From assembly GCF_048128805.1 (NCBI RefSeq), contig NC_136016.1, forward strand, positions 11,770,676 through 11,834,675: DNA of 64,000 bases, written 5' to 3'. Below, piece by piece: positions 28,601 through 41,202 of this stretch. How positions within the stretch are numbered: position 1 is the first letter of the stretch; every line of letters begins with the position of its first letter. Both the position numbers and the translations under genes were made by a program. The stretch is from Centroberyx gerrardi (lineage: Eukaryota; Chordata; Actinopteri; Beryciformes; Berycidae). The notes beneath the pieces are model-generated. The model was not told where the DNA came from and searched no databases. It saw only the letters and a program-made list of their open reading frames with translations.

Positions 28601-29264
28601 ATGGTATTAAAAAATACAAAAAAGTGTCTTGTAGAAACCTTGCATCTCCATTTTGCCTTCATTTTACAATACTTGACAACTGATATGTCACTTGCTGAAA
28701 AAAAATAATGACACGTACCAGGCCAAACCATCAACACTGTATTGCAAAATGTCAGAAATGCACAGGCATCAGAAGGGGATAAAGAATCAGTTGTTTATTT
28801 TATTTATTTATTTAAAAGGGACAATGTACAGTTCAAACATAAATGTCACCATTTGATACATCGTACCAGATTATAGCTGCAAGCTAATTCGCATCTGTAG
28901 TCCCTTGGCAGGTCAAAGCAAAGAACCAGCACAATAACAAACAGTACAGAGGCGATTAGATACTCACCACTCACAGACAAAGTTTGTGAAAGTGCTGTAG
29001 AGTTGGATATGCTCCTGCAGCTTGGCTGCGTCCTTCCCTACTTCCCCGAGAACTGTCGGTAGATCTTTCACCAGGGCCTGCAGCTCCCGGGCCACATTCT
29101 CTCCCTGGCAGAGGAAGAAGTGAAGCAACAAAATGATGAACGACCGCACAGACACCAAGAGACTGGACAAGCATCAAGTCAGTCCATCTGTCTGTTAATA
29201 AAATGCCTCATTCTGTGCACTGTAGAATTGTTTTCTCTGTGTGGGTTTTGCGTGTTCATGCACT

Positions 29265-29312
<48 letters not shown>

Positions 29313-30071
29313 GACTCACTGTGATGCCGTACTGTTTGCAGGCAGTGTAGTAGCGCTCCCTCAGGTCTGCGGCTGAGCTCTGGCACTCCACTTCCCGCCG
29401 GCTCAGCTCCTGCTGCAGCTGCTTGGCTTTGGCCACCTGCTTCCTCAGAGCCGGGCCTTCATAGCTCACACTGCGACTCAGCAAGCTGGCCGTCTCCGCT
29501 GGGACACGCAAGAGGAAGGAAGGTCCAAGATTTTTATTGAAGATTTCTGTATGTGGTTATTTTCTCTCTGTAACTGGTCCTGCATCCCAACTACTTCGTT
29601 GTCAAGGCCTGAACAAACGGAATCCAATATTGAATGTCATGTTTATCTAGTGCTGAATGAGAATGATAATCACACTTTGTATTGAGGAGCATGGCTTTAT
29701 CCCAGCATTTAAACTATGGGATAGGACCATTAATAAGTGGTGGGCCTGTTTCTAATGGGTCACCATGTGAAAACAGAAGTAGTACATTTTAATGAGCCTG
29801 AGTCCCAGGGTGAAGAAAACTTTACTCAGTTTGATATCTGGTCTGAACCACTACTTTATCCTATACTTACCCAAATAGACATTATCTGCCTCATAGAGCG
29901 ACACAATTTCCTGCCAGTCCTGCAACAATAAAACAGAAGACAATTCAAATCCAAATGTTAGGAGTCCCAAAGACTAATTCACTTTGCAGCAGAGGAACAT
30001 GAGACAAACAAATCTACACAGATGACGTGGTTTGTAATTCTGAACAACTCTGACCATATGATCTGCTGGCT

Positions 30072-30117
<46 letters not shown>

Positions 30118-31557
30118 GAGACAGACAGACAGACAGACAGAGAGACAGACAGACAGAGAGACAGACAGACAGAGAGACAGAGAGACAGGGAAGATATCTG
30201 GTTTGAATCGTCTCACCTTCATCCTCTGAGAGGAATATCTGCCAAAGATGTTCTTAGAGGAAGCCTCTGTTCCCTTCAGTATCTCCACAATCCTCAAGCA
30301 GTGAAAGTAGTGAATGTCTAGCAATGAAAACAAACAAAATACAGCATACCAGTTCATAAGCACTGGTCTTATCACACAATCACACAAACAGTGGAACATC
30401 GGGTCTTAATGATACTAACTAATACTGATCTAAATGGTGAGTAATTATCTTAACATTACATAACTGTGGACCTAACAATCAGTGGCTTGGATAAGCTACA
30501 ACACCAAATTCAACTTCGATCTAATTATTTATAGCGCTACAAACACTGACTTGAGAGTTAAGAATTTTGTAAGTCCACGTAAATAAGAGATGATTTTGCT
30601 GTGACTGGAATGTTGAGAGATTTCTTAGGGATACCCAGCCTGGATAGGCACAGAAGAATACTAAATAAAACATCAGAAATGCCATAAAAAATAAAATGAG
30701 TACACTGAGGGACCCACAGGAGCCGGAGAGAAGCTGCTTGATCTCCTCGTTCTCCGGCATGTCCTGGATGGCAGCGTTGATCTTCTCCCGGATCGCCATC
30801 ACTGCACTCTGCCATTTCAGATTACAGTGGCGTCGGTCCAGCAGCCAGTCTGTGGATTGACAGTATGGTGAATTATTATTACCAGCTTTGGGTTTGGTTC
30901 ATTGGTTAATTTGTTGGAGGCAACATGTACGAGAAACTGATTAGGAGACACTAGTAGCATAAAAGTGGGTTATGGTAATGTTGGAAAATAAACAAGACAT
31001 TACATGGAATTATAGCCCATTACATAGATTGTATAGATATATTTCTATTTTTATTAATGTGAATTCTGCTTCTATTCAGTTGTTAACTGTGAGCATGAAT
31101 ACTAATAAACTCAAACTCAACTCCACTCTACATTTGAATAGCCTGTTACCAATTCTTACCCAACAGCTTGCTGGTCTGTATGTCGATGGGAAGGTTTTGA
31201 ATATTCTGTTGAAATACAGGAAATTGTCAGTGCATAAATAAACACTGCATTTTTCTAGCGGAACATTGCACATGGGAGAAAGCTCAACATTATAGTCATG
31301 CTTTACGCAGCTGCTATATACAGAAAATGAATCAGTAAAGAAAGTTGATTTGCATGAAAAAAGCACTGGACAAAAACTTTAAGAGCAAACACACTGCGCA
31401 ATTATTACAGATTGGATTATTAAAGCTGTGCAGTTTCTTTATTAAATGCAGGAAAGTGTTTACGTTACAGTTAAGTGCACTTCGGCGGTGTGACAGCTAG
31501 CTAGCAGGCGCATTACACTCGAGTCAAAGAGAGAGAGAGCTTCAGTTTTACCTCCAT
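25688..31557 (-). CDS. cdk5rap3: CDK5 regulatory subunit-associated protein 3 (C53/LZAP)
   Basis: Fourteen coding exons, all GT-AG: 31557-31552, 31205-31160, 30849-30718, 30317-30217, 29919-29871, 29498-29320, 29104-28968, 28255-28111, 27858-27751, 27567-27486, 27378-27290, 26667-26462, 26357-26186, 25753-25688; 1518 nt, 505 aa (human 506). Exon 1 codes only Met-Glu. Conserved stretches are LPIDIQTSKLLDWLLDRRH, INAAIQDMPENEEIKQLL, LKGTEASSKNIFGRYSSQRM, QFQLAPSIIQGQT and the C-terminal RPVNLMG. A central acidic loop carries three I/VDWG motifs (IDWGDFG, VDWGISL, IDWGESE), known in the family to bind ATG8 proteins and UFM1. It acts with UFL1 and DDRGK1 at the ER in ribosome UFMylation and ER-phagy. 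Helical, coiled-coil-rich ends; no signal peptide. Confidence 0.96.
26790..26808. repeat. Poly-A run in cdk5rap3 intron
   Basis: An A-rich run (AAAGAAAG passing into about 16 A) on the plus strand in the intron before exon 12. No recognisable retroposon body flanks it. Confidence 0.6.
29267..29309. repeat. TG microsatellite beside a cdk5rap3 splice donor
   Basis: About 21 TG units on the plus strand, ending about 10 nt from the donor of cdk5rap3 exon 6 at 29319. The transcript therefore reads (CA)n just inside the intron. Confidence 0.95.
30071..30187. repeat. ACAG tetranucleotide microsatellite
   Basis: A tract of ACAG units with interspersed AGAG variants. On the minus strand it is a (CTGT)n run starting about 30 nt inside the intron after cdk5rap3 exon 4. 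Confidence 0.95.
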
Positions 31558-31830
31558 CGTCTCTTCTGATGTTCAAAATGAACGTACTTCCAACTTTTTA
31601 TGGCTGCATTGTAGATTTATTTCAAAGGTTTAGATCTTGGATTGTTCTCACCATCCGGGTGGCACTGTTTACACGATTTGACACGTTACAAGAAGAACAG
31701 CCAATAGAAGGAGGCGGTGTTGCAGTCCAACCAATGAGATTTTGCAATGCTGGAAGCTGCAGCTCATTGGTGAATATTGTAGTTCCTGATTGGGTGCAGA
31801 GCTAAAGTCAACCGCTGGAGGGCAGCATCA
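31558..31830 (-). promoter_or_regulatory. cdk5rap3: cdk5rap3 promoter region with CCAAT boxes
   Basis: Just upstream of the ATG at 31557, ATTGG on the plus strand (CCAAT in the gene's direction) occurs near 31774 and 31790, and CCAAT in the other direction occurs near 31700 and 31730. No TATA box. The transcription start is not fixed. Confidence 0.45.
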
Positions 31831-32149
31831 CCTCTTATCTGTCTCGATACATCCTCTTTGATGCAGAAGGATGAGACATTTTGGAGCAATTTAATCTGCT
31901 GTACATGTTTATGTTGGCTAAATACATTTAGAATTTCCCCTCAGAAAAATCACACAGAGCAAATTTTATTGTCTATTTATTGTCCCTTGACTTCAATTAT
32001 AATAGGGCAGCAGCTAATACATTAACGTTTATTAGTTTACTGATGTTTATATTGCAGTTTTTCCCATTCAATAATTTCAGAAATAATTTTCTCTTAAGCA
32101 CAGGCAGTAGAAAAGTTAAGTCATTTTGTTAAGCCAAGTGTGGGCCAAG

Positions 32150-32153
<4 letters not shown>

Positions 32154-32195
<42 letters not shown>
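32154..32195. repeat. TG microsatellite
   Basis: About 21 perfect TG units. Confidence 0.97.
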
Positions 32196-32199
<4 letters not shown>

Positions 32200-32570
32200 A
32201 GCTTATAGCTACAGTCAACTTTCCAGTCCTCTTACAGGGGACTTTCGGTATTTTCCCATTGTTATGTCATGATTCCCATTCTTGGCATCAGACCATGGAC
32301 AAATCTCTCTTGTATACTTGGTCACCAATAAATAACTAAATAAACAAGATGATAGTTTTGTTGTGGACTCTGTGGACTCCAAACAAGGCAGAAGGGCTCA
32401 ACACTACAATTAAACCCTCGCATATACAGCAGCCTCTCTCAGTGGCCCAATTCCAAATCATTTGAATGTTAACCAAATTTGCAAAGCAAGCATCCACTGT
32501 CTGTGATTCAACCACGCCATGCAAAACATCAGCAGCACTTTCCTTATTCAGATGACCTTTCAGAGCATAT

Positions 32571-32572
<2 letters not shown>

Positions 32573-32614
<42 letters not shown>
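32573..32614. repeat. CT microsatellite
   Basis: About 20 CT units, upstream of the candidate prr15l first exon. Confidence 0.97.
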
Positions 32615-32618
<4 letters not shown>

Positions 32619-32989
32619 GAAAGCAGAAGTGGAAGGTTTTCTCTCTCTCCAGCTTAAAGTAATTGCCAAGAGGGGATGGGGAAACTGTGCCCATGCGCTT
32701 TTTTTTTCTGCTTCCAAATTCCACATTAAAACAGAACCAGCTTCAAAGTGATACTGATAAAAGGGGATTTATTTAAGTAGTAAATAAGTAGTAATCTTGA
32801 CGTGGGTTGGGGTAGTCTGAAAGGTCCCACTAAATCACATGGTTGTAACATTTACTCACTTATGCACTTAAAGCTGGGCGGGCTTTAGGTGTGTGTTTGA
32901 GGAGGGTGTGTGCTATGGTGAGGCAGGGAGAAGAGGGGGACAAAGAGAGGGAGAGAGACAGAGGGAGAGAGATGCTGCACCTGCGCCTG

Positions 32990-33127
32990 ACCACCTGAAT
33001 TTCAATTCAAGAGGAATTTCAGAAAAAGATAGAGAGAGGAATTAAAGAACTTCTAAGGATGGCGGGACAGTTTCACATCTGAAAGCATCTCCCTCGGCCA
33101 TAAACAGTCCAGCTCATCGTCAACAAG
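32990..33127 (+). other. prr15l: Candidate prr15l noncoding first exon
   Basis: A strong donor, CAACAAG followed by GTGAGA at 33128, closes a GA-rich leader. The single coding exon of prr15l is preceded by an acceptor (CCCTTCAG, 36414-36421), so an upstream 5' UTR exon is required and this is the best candidate. The start of the exon is a guess. Confidence 0.5.
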
Positions 33128-36100
33128 GTGAGAAACACCCCTGTCCCCCCAAAAATGTTTTATTTCTTTAACATATTGCTATAGAAGCTTTTCTAGCTAG
33201 AGTTCTCCATGTGCTTAAATGCATTCTGTGTATATCGATCAGGTAAAAGTAGTCAGTTTGATTGAATGTATATATATATGTTATTACTGGATGTACTGCT
33301 CACCTTTTCACTTTATGTTCAAGTTAGGTTATTTCAGTTCATGTCACTGCTTGGCTTTGTGATGTTTGAGCTGCTGATGGTGCTTGAATTGGAAATATAT
33401 ATAATTTTATTTTTAATCCAAGTTTGATACATGCGAAATTTCCAGTATGGGATGAAGCCAGAAAGTTTAAACTTGTTAGAACTTTTCAGGTACTGCTGAT
33501 ATAATGTTCCATTATAAACACACATGTAACATCCCATTATAAACACACTCAAAGACAGATCAGCTGTCAACTGGCCATTACTTCTCTATAGAATGTGGGA
33601 ATGTTGAAAGTGCAATATAAAAGAGAATTATAGATGCTTAGATTGATGCAAATTATCATTATCATACGTAGAAGGCCTGAGTCAAACAGTGCATGAGGAG
33701 GATATGAGGCCCTTCAACAACTCATTCAACTTTGCTGCCACGGGTCAGCAGTGAACCTGGCACAAGGGACGAAACCTGAGAATCTAATAAACCTCCAGCT
33801 CAATAACGAGGAAAGCACGGTGCTAGGTGCCCTTGGACCCTCCTTTCTCAAGCTCAAACATTGTGCCGTGGAAAAGGCTTAGCGGCTGGTTAGTGATTTC
33901 CAAACGCGAGCACAGTGTTCCTTCCCCGCTGTGATCTTTGAGGCCGCACTGAGCGGCTCACCCACACATAATAGAACACATAGTAACTTATTAAAGAGAA
34001 CTATGGAGGGCCTCCTTTATGTCAACAGGGCTTTTTGTCTCAAAGGTCACATCTAAGTCAAACATGGCATTCTAACAGAAATATGTGTACATACTGTAAC
34101 ACAATTTTCTCTTGTTTAGCACAGTGTGAAAGTGCTTAATTACTTTGTTTTAGAGGAGCTGCTTGACGGATGGTATAATAAATAAAATGGCTAACCGTTA
34201 AAAAAAACAAGATGATTAACTTTAGATTTAGCACTTTAATCTAAATTCTAACTGGCAATATCATGATGAAGGCGGTGCTGGGGAACAGAGGTAAACAATT
34301 AGGTGTGACACGGCAACTGCAGCCTTTGGTGAACTCTAACTCATAAAAGCTCATCGTGGTCAGCAACACTATCTGTTTCCTGGGTGTCTGTAAACAACCA
34401 GGTCAGAAATAAGTGTAATTAAGAAGAGTAAAGCACATAGGCTATTATGTAAGGGATCTGTCTCAAAGACAGTTCACTTCAGAGAAACCATGCAATTACC
34501 TTAAGACCTTAAGATTACCCTGAGATAATAAAGAAGAAGTAAGATGACAATTTAAATATGATAGTGGCAGTATTAAAACAATCAAATAAATTAAAAAAAA
34601 TCATATTTGTTTCTCATACCATGTCCTGAACCTTTGCACCGCTTGCTGGTGCCTTACGTCAGGTGATGCAGATAAGAGTGAGATGAGTGTTTCTGCAAAG
34701 GTCATGTATATTTGCATGGGTGCTCCATGATAAAATGACCACACCAAAAACAGATTTGTATTGTCCTTAACTTCCTGACTGCCCTTATAAACTAGAAATC
34801 ACACAGTTGGTCATACTCGTGGGACTTGGTTTATTACATTTAATCCAGAACCAATTTATGTTTCATTTTCAGTTAAATGCTTCAAGTTTATTTCAGTTTT
34901 AAGTGCATTTAACAAGGATGTCACAACATACTACTTTATACTACAGAGCAAGGAAGTTAAAAACATTACAAGAGTGATAAGAGACCATTTAAAAGCAGTG
35001 TTGATCTAACAGTGTCGTAAAGAGGGAGTTCCCACAAAATCCTCCCATTTTAATGATATACTGGCTTATTTACCTAAGGTGAAGATGATGTGTTACCATG
35101 ATAAACATGTCATTTGGTTGCTTTCCCACATTAAATTACTTGGCATGACTTGATCTTTCAATTTCGCATGACTTGATCATGCAATTTTGAGTTTTGGAAT
35201 AAATGCAGCCATCATTGATCTTAATCTTCCAGTTTAGCACAACTACAATGCTTTCTTCAATGCAATCTTTTCATATGTTACCAGTATGGCAGATCTCTTT
35301 ACCTGATATTATATATATCTATAACCATTGTTATATATATTTTTGGTCGTTTTCTGTTTATGAAACTCTTGATATAATGCAAAGAGTGTTACCATTAAAG
35401 GCTGAGTCAATTATCATTTGATAGGGAGTTATCTTAGCTACAGTGTGAGGTTGCCAGGTGACTGAGCGGCTCCCTGCTGTCAGGATCAAAGGACCACAAT
35501 AGCTGGGCTTAATGTACATGCTCTGTAATTGCTACCTGCGTGCCTATGTTTTATCCATAAATTTCCATTGGTTGAAGTCATGTAAATAGATAATCCAGAA
35601 GCACACAGTTGTTTTGTGATGCTGACAATAGTCTGTCCTTTGCTTTGCTGTTTGCTGTTGTTACATAACAAGTTGCGACGCTTCTGGAGCGGCCTCAAGG
35701 CAACAGCTTGCTTCCTCATCAGCCGAAAGGCTTTTTTTTCTGAGTTCATATCAGATCGCATGGGAGGGACAGAGGATACTCTTCAGATGCTCATTAATTT
35801 ATCAGCTGAGAGCGAGTGTCAGGTGTCCTCCTCCATTAGGTTACACCTCCTAATCACTGAGATGAGCCACGGATGAAAAGAAGCCATCCACAATTACTGT
35901 CTGTGCTCTGAGGCTGGTTCTGATAGATGTGCACTGTACAGCAGAGTACAGAGCCAGAGCGTCGTTCATCTTCTTGACACAACCTGGAGAATGAGGGTAA
36001 CCTGCTCTGAATGGCAATTATTAACAATGGGAGATGTGTTGCCAATGATGTCACATCAAAGGCATCATGCCCAGCATGGGCTCAACCTGACATCAGGGCA

Positions 36101-36421
36101 AATCTACAGTATGCAGCACACCATACAACACAGCATGCTGACTGAAAGGCCAAATGCACACCTGGCATTGAAACCACAGTGCACATTGTTTCAGAAGATG
36201 CACCAATATTCTGTCTACATCCAAGCCACATTTTTTCCAAACTAACTGCCTAGATGGCTGAGGAGAAACTTTTTCCAATTATTCTTGTGTACTTGCACTT
36301 AATTATCTCCATGTATATTTTATCTGCATTGCAATATTAATGCCAGGTGTAAATCTATCCATTATAATAGTCAATAACAGCATGTCCTCCAGGCCCTAAG
36401 TGTGTGCTCTGTGCCCTTCAG
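33128..36421 (+). other. prr15l: Presumed prr15l intron 1
   Basis: 3.3 kb without a recognisable gene. The frames at 35203-35421, 35616-35876 and 35991-36245 have no family resemblance and lie in plain AT-rich sequence. No repeat family was identified. Confidence 0.5.
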
Positions 36422-36448
36422 GTCAGTCTTCCAGTCTGTGTCGGAGCC

Positions 36449-36790
36449 ATGGCTGACCCTAGCTGGTGGAAGCTGACCTTCTCGCGCAAGAAGAAAGCCG
36501 AAGCCAAGGTGCTGTATGAGATCCCGGCTGAGTATGGCAGCAATACTGGGAACAAGGAGCACTCGAGCAGTAACCCTCCTCCAGACCCTATGGACAGCCA
36601 GTTCAATGCCAGGCTGGAGAAGATTGTGGATAAGTCTGCTACCAAGGGCCGCCATGTGAAGGTCTCCCACTCTGGCCGCTTCAAGGAGAAGAAGAAGGTC
36701 CGTGCCACGCTGGCGGAGAACCCTAATCTGTTCCCCGAGCACAGCCTCAGTGACGAGAACCACAAGAATAACAAACAGACTGAGAAATAA
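36449..36790 (+). CDS. prr15l: Proline-rich protein 15-like
   Basis: Single coding exon, 113 aa (human PRR15L about 101). The start chosen is the ATG opening [16 protein letters not shown], because WWKLTF is the conserved beginning of the family; an in-frame ATG at 36404 lies before the splice acceptor and is not used. The second hallmark follows: [20 protein letters not shown], then [20 protein letters not shown]. The protein is small, basic and without signal peptide or membrane segment. The molecular function of the PRR15 family is not established. Its place between cdk5rap3 and pnpo matches the human order. Confidence 0.95.
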   Translation: MADPSWWKLTFSRKKKAEAKVLYEIPAEYGSNTGNKEHSSSNPPPDPMDSQFNARLEKIVDKSATKGRHVKVSHSGRFKEKKKVRATLAENPNLFPEHSLSDENHKNNKQTEK

Positions 36791-37650
36791 CACACGTACA
36801 CAAACACAAACACACACACACCCCAAAATGCACACGCATGCTTGAACACAGATGTGTCATATGTCACACTCATAAAAGCTTAGACGAGGGCTATAAAATA
36901 CACAAGCACAGCCAAACTGGCACTAAAGCTGCAAGCGTGCAAGGTGGATAAACACTTGTTACCACGCACCACACCCAGGCAGATACTGTAACCACTGGAG
37001 ACTAACTCACACCTATTCAAACAACTGGTATCAGCAGACAACCATAGAGACATTATCTACAGAGGCGAAGGGAGGATAAACAAAGCACTGGGGACATTTT
37101 CCTTTGGATTTTTTGGGGGTTTCATTCCCAAATGAAATAACTACTATCTAAAAAACTTACACTTACTCACTCGCAGTCTCTTACAAAATTATTGGTGACA
37201 TGAAGGTAAAAGTCAAGATGTTTGCCTAACCAGATACTAACATCTTTATGAAGGACTTATCTCTATATTTTTAAATTATTGAGGATGAATAGCAAAATCT
37301 CATGTATGTTTTTTTTTTTTCTAAAAAAGGATGTTTATAATTCTGGAAATAAAGCCTTCTGTCTTGTGCCCAGGGCAAAAAACCACATTGTGTCTTCTGC
37401 TATCGGTACACAAGTGAAGATACATCTGTGTACAGTACAACCAAAGCACAGGAGAGTTTTTCTATAACATTTTTATTACCAAAGCATAGAAAGAAATTGA
37501 GTGTGGTGGTTTCTGAAATATCATGTGGATACCCCCACTGATATGGTAAATTAAAATATGCTGTTTATATTCTCAGAGATAATCCTTTCTGAAATCCTAA
37601 AATGAAAAATTGTATTTTGTTTTTAATAAATGTGTTAAGATGTGTTGATA
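36791..37650 (+). other. prr15l: prr15l 3' UTR
   Basis: Noncoding sequence after the TAA stop. Poly(A) signals AATAAA occur at 37348-37353 and 37625-37630; the second lies near a GT-rich stretch and is the more likely main end. Confidence 0.6.
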
Positions 37651-38165
37651 TGTATAGGAGTCCTTTGCATTTGTCCTGGAGTCTGTAGGCAGAAGCACTC
37701 TGTCAAGGGTTTTATCATCCAGATGGGTTTCTCACAATGATCTCAACATGGAGATCATAGTATCCCGACTGATTTACAAGTCAGTCTTAGTGATATGATT
37801 CTTTTGGGTAACCAAGCCGTTTGTTACTTCATCTGAGCCTAAGCTGGCTGATTACTGAGGTTTTGTTGACATGGTGATGGTAAGCGGAGACTGACATTTG
37901 ATAGGCCATGGCTTAGTTCTACATTACATTAGAATATATAAATAAGACATTCAACATTATGTCAATTCACATGTTGGATACAGTTACCTTGTATACATTC
38001 AAGAAAAATCATCTATCAGTTCATAGAGCATAAAGATATTTCCCTTTCTGACATTAAAATTAATTCCTGCAGGTGTTTTGTCACGCTTTGAATGTTTAAA
38101 TATTTTCTAGTGTTGTACTAGTGACATCTACTGGCCAAAAAAGCACTTAGTTTTTGGTTACAAAT
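37651..38165. other. Short intergenic gap between prr15l and pnpo 3' ends
   Basis: About 500 bp of AT-rich DNA between the two converging 3' ends. No gene or repeat recognised. Confidence 0.5.
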
Positions 38166-39028
38166 AAAACTTTATTATCAGCTCCAGTTCACAGTTAAGA
38201 AATGCAATTTCAAGTCAAAAATTATTTTAAACAACAATCTCATTCTCAAACACCACTAGCAATGCATCATACACAGAATAAACACAATTAACATCATCAG
38301 CTCTTTTAATCTCACTATTAAAAGACAGTTGGCTCCACAGAAATGGATTTAAGACTGGTGCGATCAACCATGATCTATTCAACTCAGGTTTTAGGGCCAT
38401 ATGAATTACATTAACATTAACGAGTAAGTGCAGTGCGGCCGGGTCAAATCAAGCAGCATCTAGAGAGAGAGACGTGTGCTCCACTCTCCACTGACAGTAG
38501 TGGAGATTGTGCCTTTCAGGACATTAGACACAGTTTCCACTTTCCAGAGGTTAACAACATGACTGTTTAATAACCGATTGCGCTGTCAATCATTCTTTGA
38601 CAGCCATCAGACAGACTTTGCTCTCCAGAGTCACACAGAGCAGTCCCTGTACTCCACACAGCGTCTTCTCAATCCTAAAACAGCCAGTACAGAATGTACA
38701 GAATATGTAAAGTTGTACAGTACAGTTAGGTTGCATCACACTGTTTTTTGTCACCCATGGTTACCATTGAAAAAACATGTGAACCCCGCTGACATTGAGA
38801 AACTTACCATGGTTTGGTTCAGTGAGAACACAACGACATTTGGCTTGTTAAGATAAATCCTACATAGCACCTAACTTATCAACATCAAATACTTTCCCAT
38901 CAATATCTAGATGAGTGGTTACTTCAAGTGAGGTAAAGATGATGATTTGTTTATCAGTGATGAGGTCGTATACTAGGCCCCGTTTCTGTCCTTTCCCGCA
39001 TGTTTTACCCTGAATATGGAGGTTCTTC
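38166..39028 (-). other. pnpo: pnpo 3' UTR
   Basis: Runs from the TGA stop to a minus-strand poly(A) signal (TTTATT on the plus strand at 38171-38176). No coding potential on either strand. Confidence 0.6.
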
Positions 39029-41202
39029 TCAAGGGGAGAGCCGCTGATACACCCAGCCTCCCTCTGCAGGGTGCTGAAAGTCCTCCAGCTCAGCCTCTCC
39101 GCTCTTAGGCTTTGTGAAGACGATGCGGTCATGAAGTCTGTTGGTCTGACCCTGCCAGAACTCCATCAGGTACGGCCTGACGATATAGCCACCCCTGTTA
39201 GAAGGCACCGCACAGGATAGTTAGCGCATCACGCCTAGATAAATGGCACAGTGATAAAGCCGTGCTGTAAAAAGTTAATTTGACTTATAGAATCTTACAA
39301 GGCAAATATTTCAAAAACATTTTCAGCTTTCCCATCAATATATTAATGATCTAATTTCGGCGCTACTTCGCTATAAACACCAAGGTTCTAAGAAAGATAG
39401 GTAAAAAATAAGCAAATAAAGAAAAGTTACTGCACACTTGGGTGAAGAATAAAAAGACGTATTTATTAATTAAAAACAACACTGACGTTTAGGTTCAAGA
39501 GTGCAAGAAGTTTTTCTTTTTAGCATCCCCATCAATGGATGAATCTATGGTCAGTTTTACCATAAAGAACAAACAACTGCTTACCAATAGTCAGGCATTG
39601 GCACCTCTGCATCTTTGTACTTTTCCTCCAGTTCTGCATTTTTCTGCCTTAGATACTAAAAGACAGGACATTGTGAAGATGGCTGTCCTGCCAAACCAAT
39701 GTACATACAACACACATCTAGTCTAACACATCTAACACATTGAGCTGCAAATACTGTACGATCACAAAGGCATCATATAGTTATGGCTCTTACATCTCTG
39801 TCGGGAACCGGAGTGCTCTGTCTGCTCACAACAGCCCCGATCTGGCTGCTCTTTGGTCGGGAGTGGAAGTAGTCGCAAGAGCTCTGGTAGGGGATCCGCT
39901 CCACGTTGCCCTCGATGCGAATCTGCACACAAATATTTAAATGAATGGACATTTATTGTTGAAAAAGTCATTGAGCTATATCATTATCAGCAAATAAATT
40001 GATGGGTGCATGAGAGTTGCTGTACTTGTACCTGTCTGTTCAGGGGCTCCCAGTAGAAGACCAGGCATGCATAGGGGTTGCTCTCCTGTGGACATAGAAA
40101 ATATTATAAAGACGTAATAAAACATTACATGGTTTCTGTGGAATAGATAAGGTTAAAGTGAGAAAGAGAGAAAGAGACTAGTTACTAACCAGCTCACCGC
40201 CCTTTCGACTCTCGTAGTTGGTAAAGAAACGGAAGCCTTCATTGCTGTAACCTTTCAGCAGGACCATTCGAGCAGATGGCCGTCCGTCCCTGAACACACA
40301 GACACAAAGGTTGGCATTAGATTGGGAAAAGCCTAGAAAATAAGCACGCTCATGGGTGGTGGTGTTACTCACTTGGTGGCAGTAGCGATGCACATAGCGT
40401 TTGCCTCTCCAATTTCAGGACACTTTGTGGCTTGATCAAACCAGTTCCCAAACTGCTTGATGGGGTCCAGGGAAACAAGCTGACTCTCCTCAAAGCACTA
40501 TGAACAAAATAATAACAAGGTGAATGCAATGCACTTCCCACAGAGCAATGTGAAACAGACATCACTATTACATTTCATGCAGGCCTTGAATGAGTCACTG
40601 CTTCTTTTGAATTATAGTGGGCATGGGAGGCAAACAGTGTCAGGACATGACACTCCTGTGAATGACTTATCTGGGGTCAGCTTTAGCATTTCTCCACTAA
40701 TGAGTAAAATCAGGAGAGAGGACAAGAGACTGATCCCTACCCAGCTCTCTAGGCCAACACATTCCCAGAACAAGTCTTGAAAACAGCTGTACCTATCCAT
40801 GCATACTGACTCTTCTCCAGTCATGTCACATATGTAAGGCAACTGAGTTAGACAAAGAAACGCTACTATTGGTGCTGTATTTATGAATAAAACATCAGGA
40901 CACAGCTTAAATGAAACATAGTCCAGAGGTCACAAACACTGGGCAAAGGATTAAATTGGCTGACTCAAGGTTATTTTATCGTAGTGCAGGTAACGCAAGT
41001 CAACTACATTTACCTCCTCATCTCCTTTGTACTTCTTCCGCATGTCACTGAGATCCATGGTTTTAGTTTCACTCGTTGATTTTGTGCAAAAAGGCAGCGA
41101 AAAAATGGACTGGCGACACACTGTCAGAGAAGCATGCGACTGAAGGTATTCCCCATATATACAGATATTCCTCAATAAATTTCTACTGAGTATGCGCCTC
41201 AT
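39029..41202 (-). CDS. pnpo: Pyridoxamine 5'-phosphate oxidase
   Basis: Seven coding exons: 41202-41014, 40497-40373, 40289-40190, 40085-40032, 39922-39794, 39655-39585, 39194-39029; 834 nt, 277 aa (human 261). The enzyme is FMN-dependent and oxidises pyridoxine/pyridoxamine 5'-phosphate to pyridoxal 5'-phosphate, the last step of vitamin B6 activation. Visible landmarks in order: [88 protein letters not shown] and the substrate-site [12 protein letters not shown], ending in LSP. The first ATG gives a 51-residue leader rich in Arg and hydrophobics ([12 protein letters not shown]), which could be a mitochondrial presequence; a second in-frame Met (MDLSD) would give a cytosolic form. It diverges from mrpl10. 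Confidence 0.96.

Larger units (their letters stand above)
31831..32930. other. Intergenic region between cdk5rap3 and prr15l, with microsatellites
   Basis: A TG run lies at 32154-32195 and a CT run at 32573-32614. Otherwise AT-rich DNA with no supported gene; the frames at 32154-32339 and 32479-32751 are translations of these simple repeats. Confidence 0.6.

Noticed and set aside
28060-28737. 225-aa minus-strand frame
   Set aside because: It includes cdk5rap3 exon 8 but the remainder is read-through of the flanking introns. The phase-consistent splice sites at 28255 and 28111 define the real exon.
30071-30187. Regular repeats considered as a CRISPR-like array
   Set aside because: The units are 4 nt with no spacers: a microsatellite in an animal genome.
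30022-30321. 99-aa plus-strand frame of Thr-Asp-Arg-Gln repeats
   Set aside because: It is a translation of the ACAG microsatellite opposite cdk5rap3.
32479-32751. Frame containing (Ser-Leu)n
   Set aside because: It is a translation of the CT microsatellite; no splice or family support.
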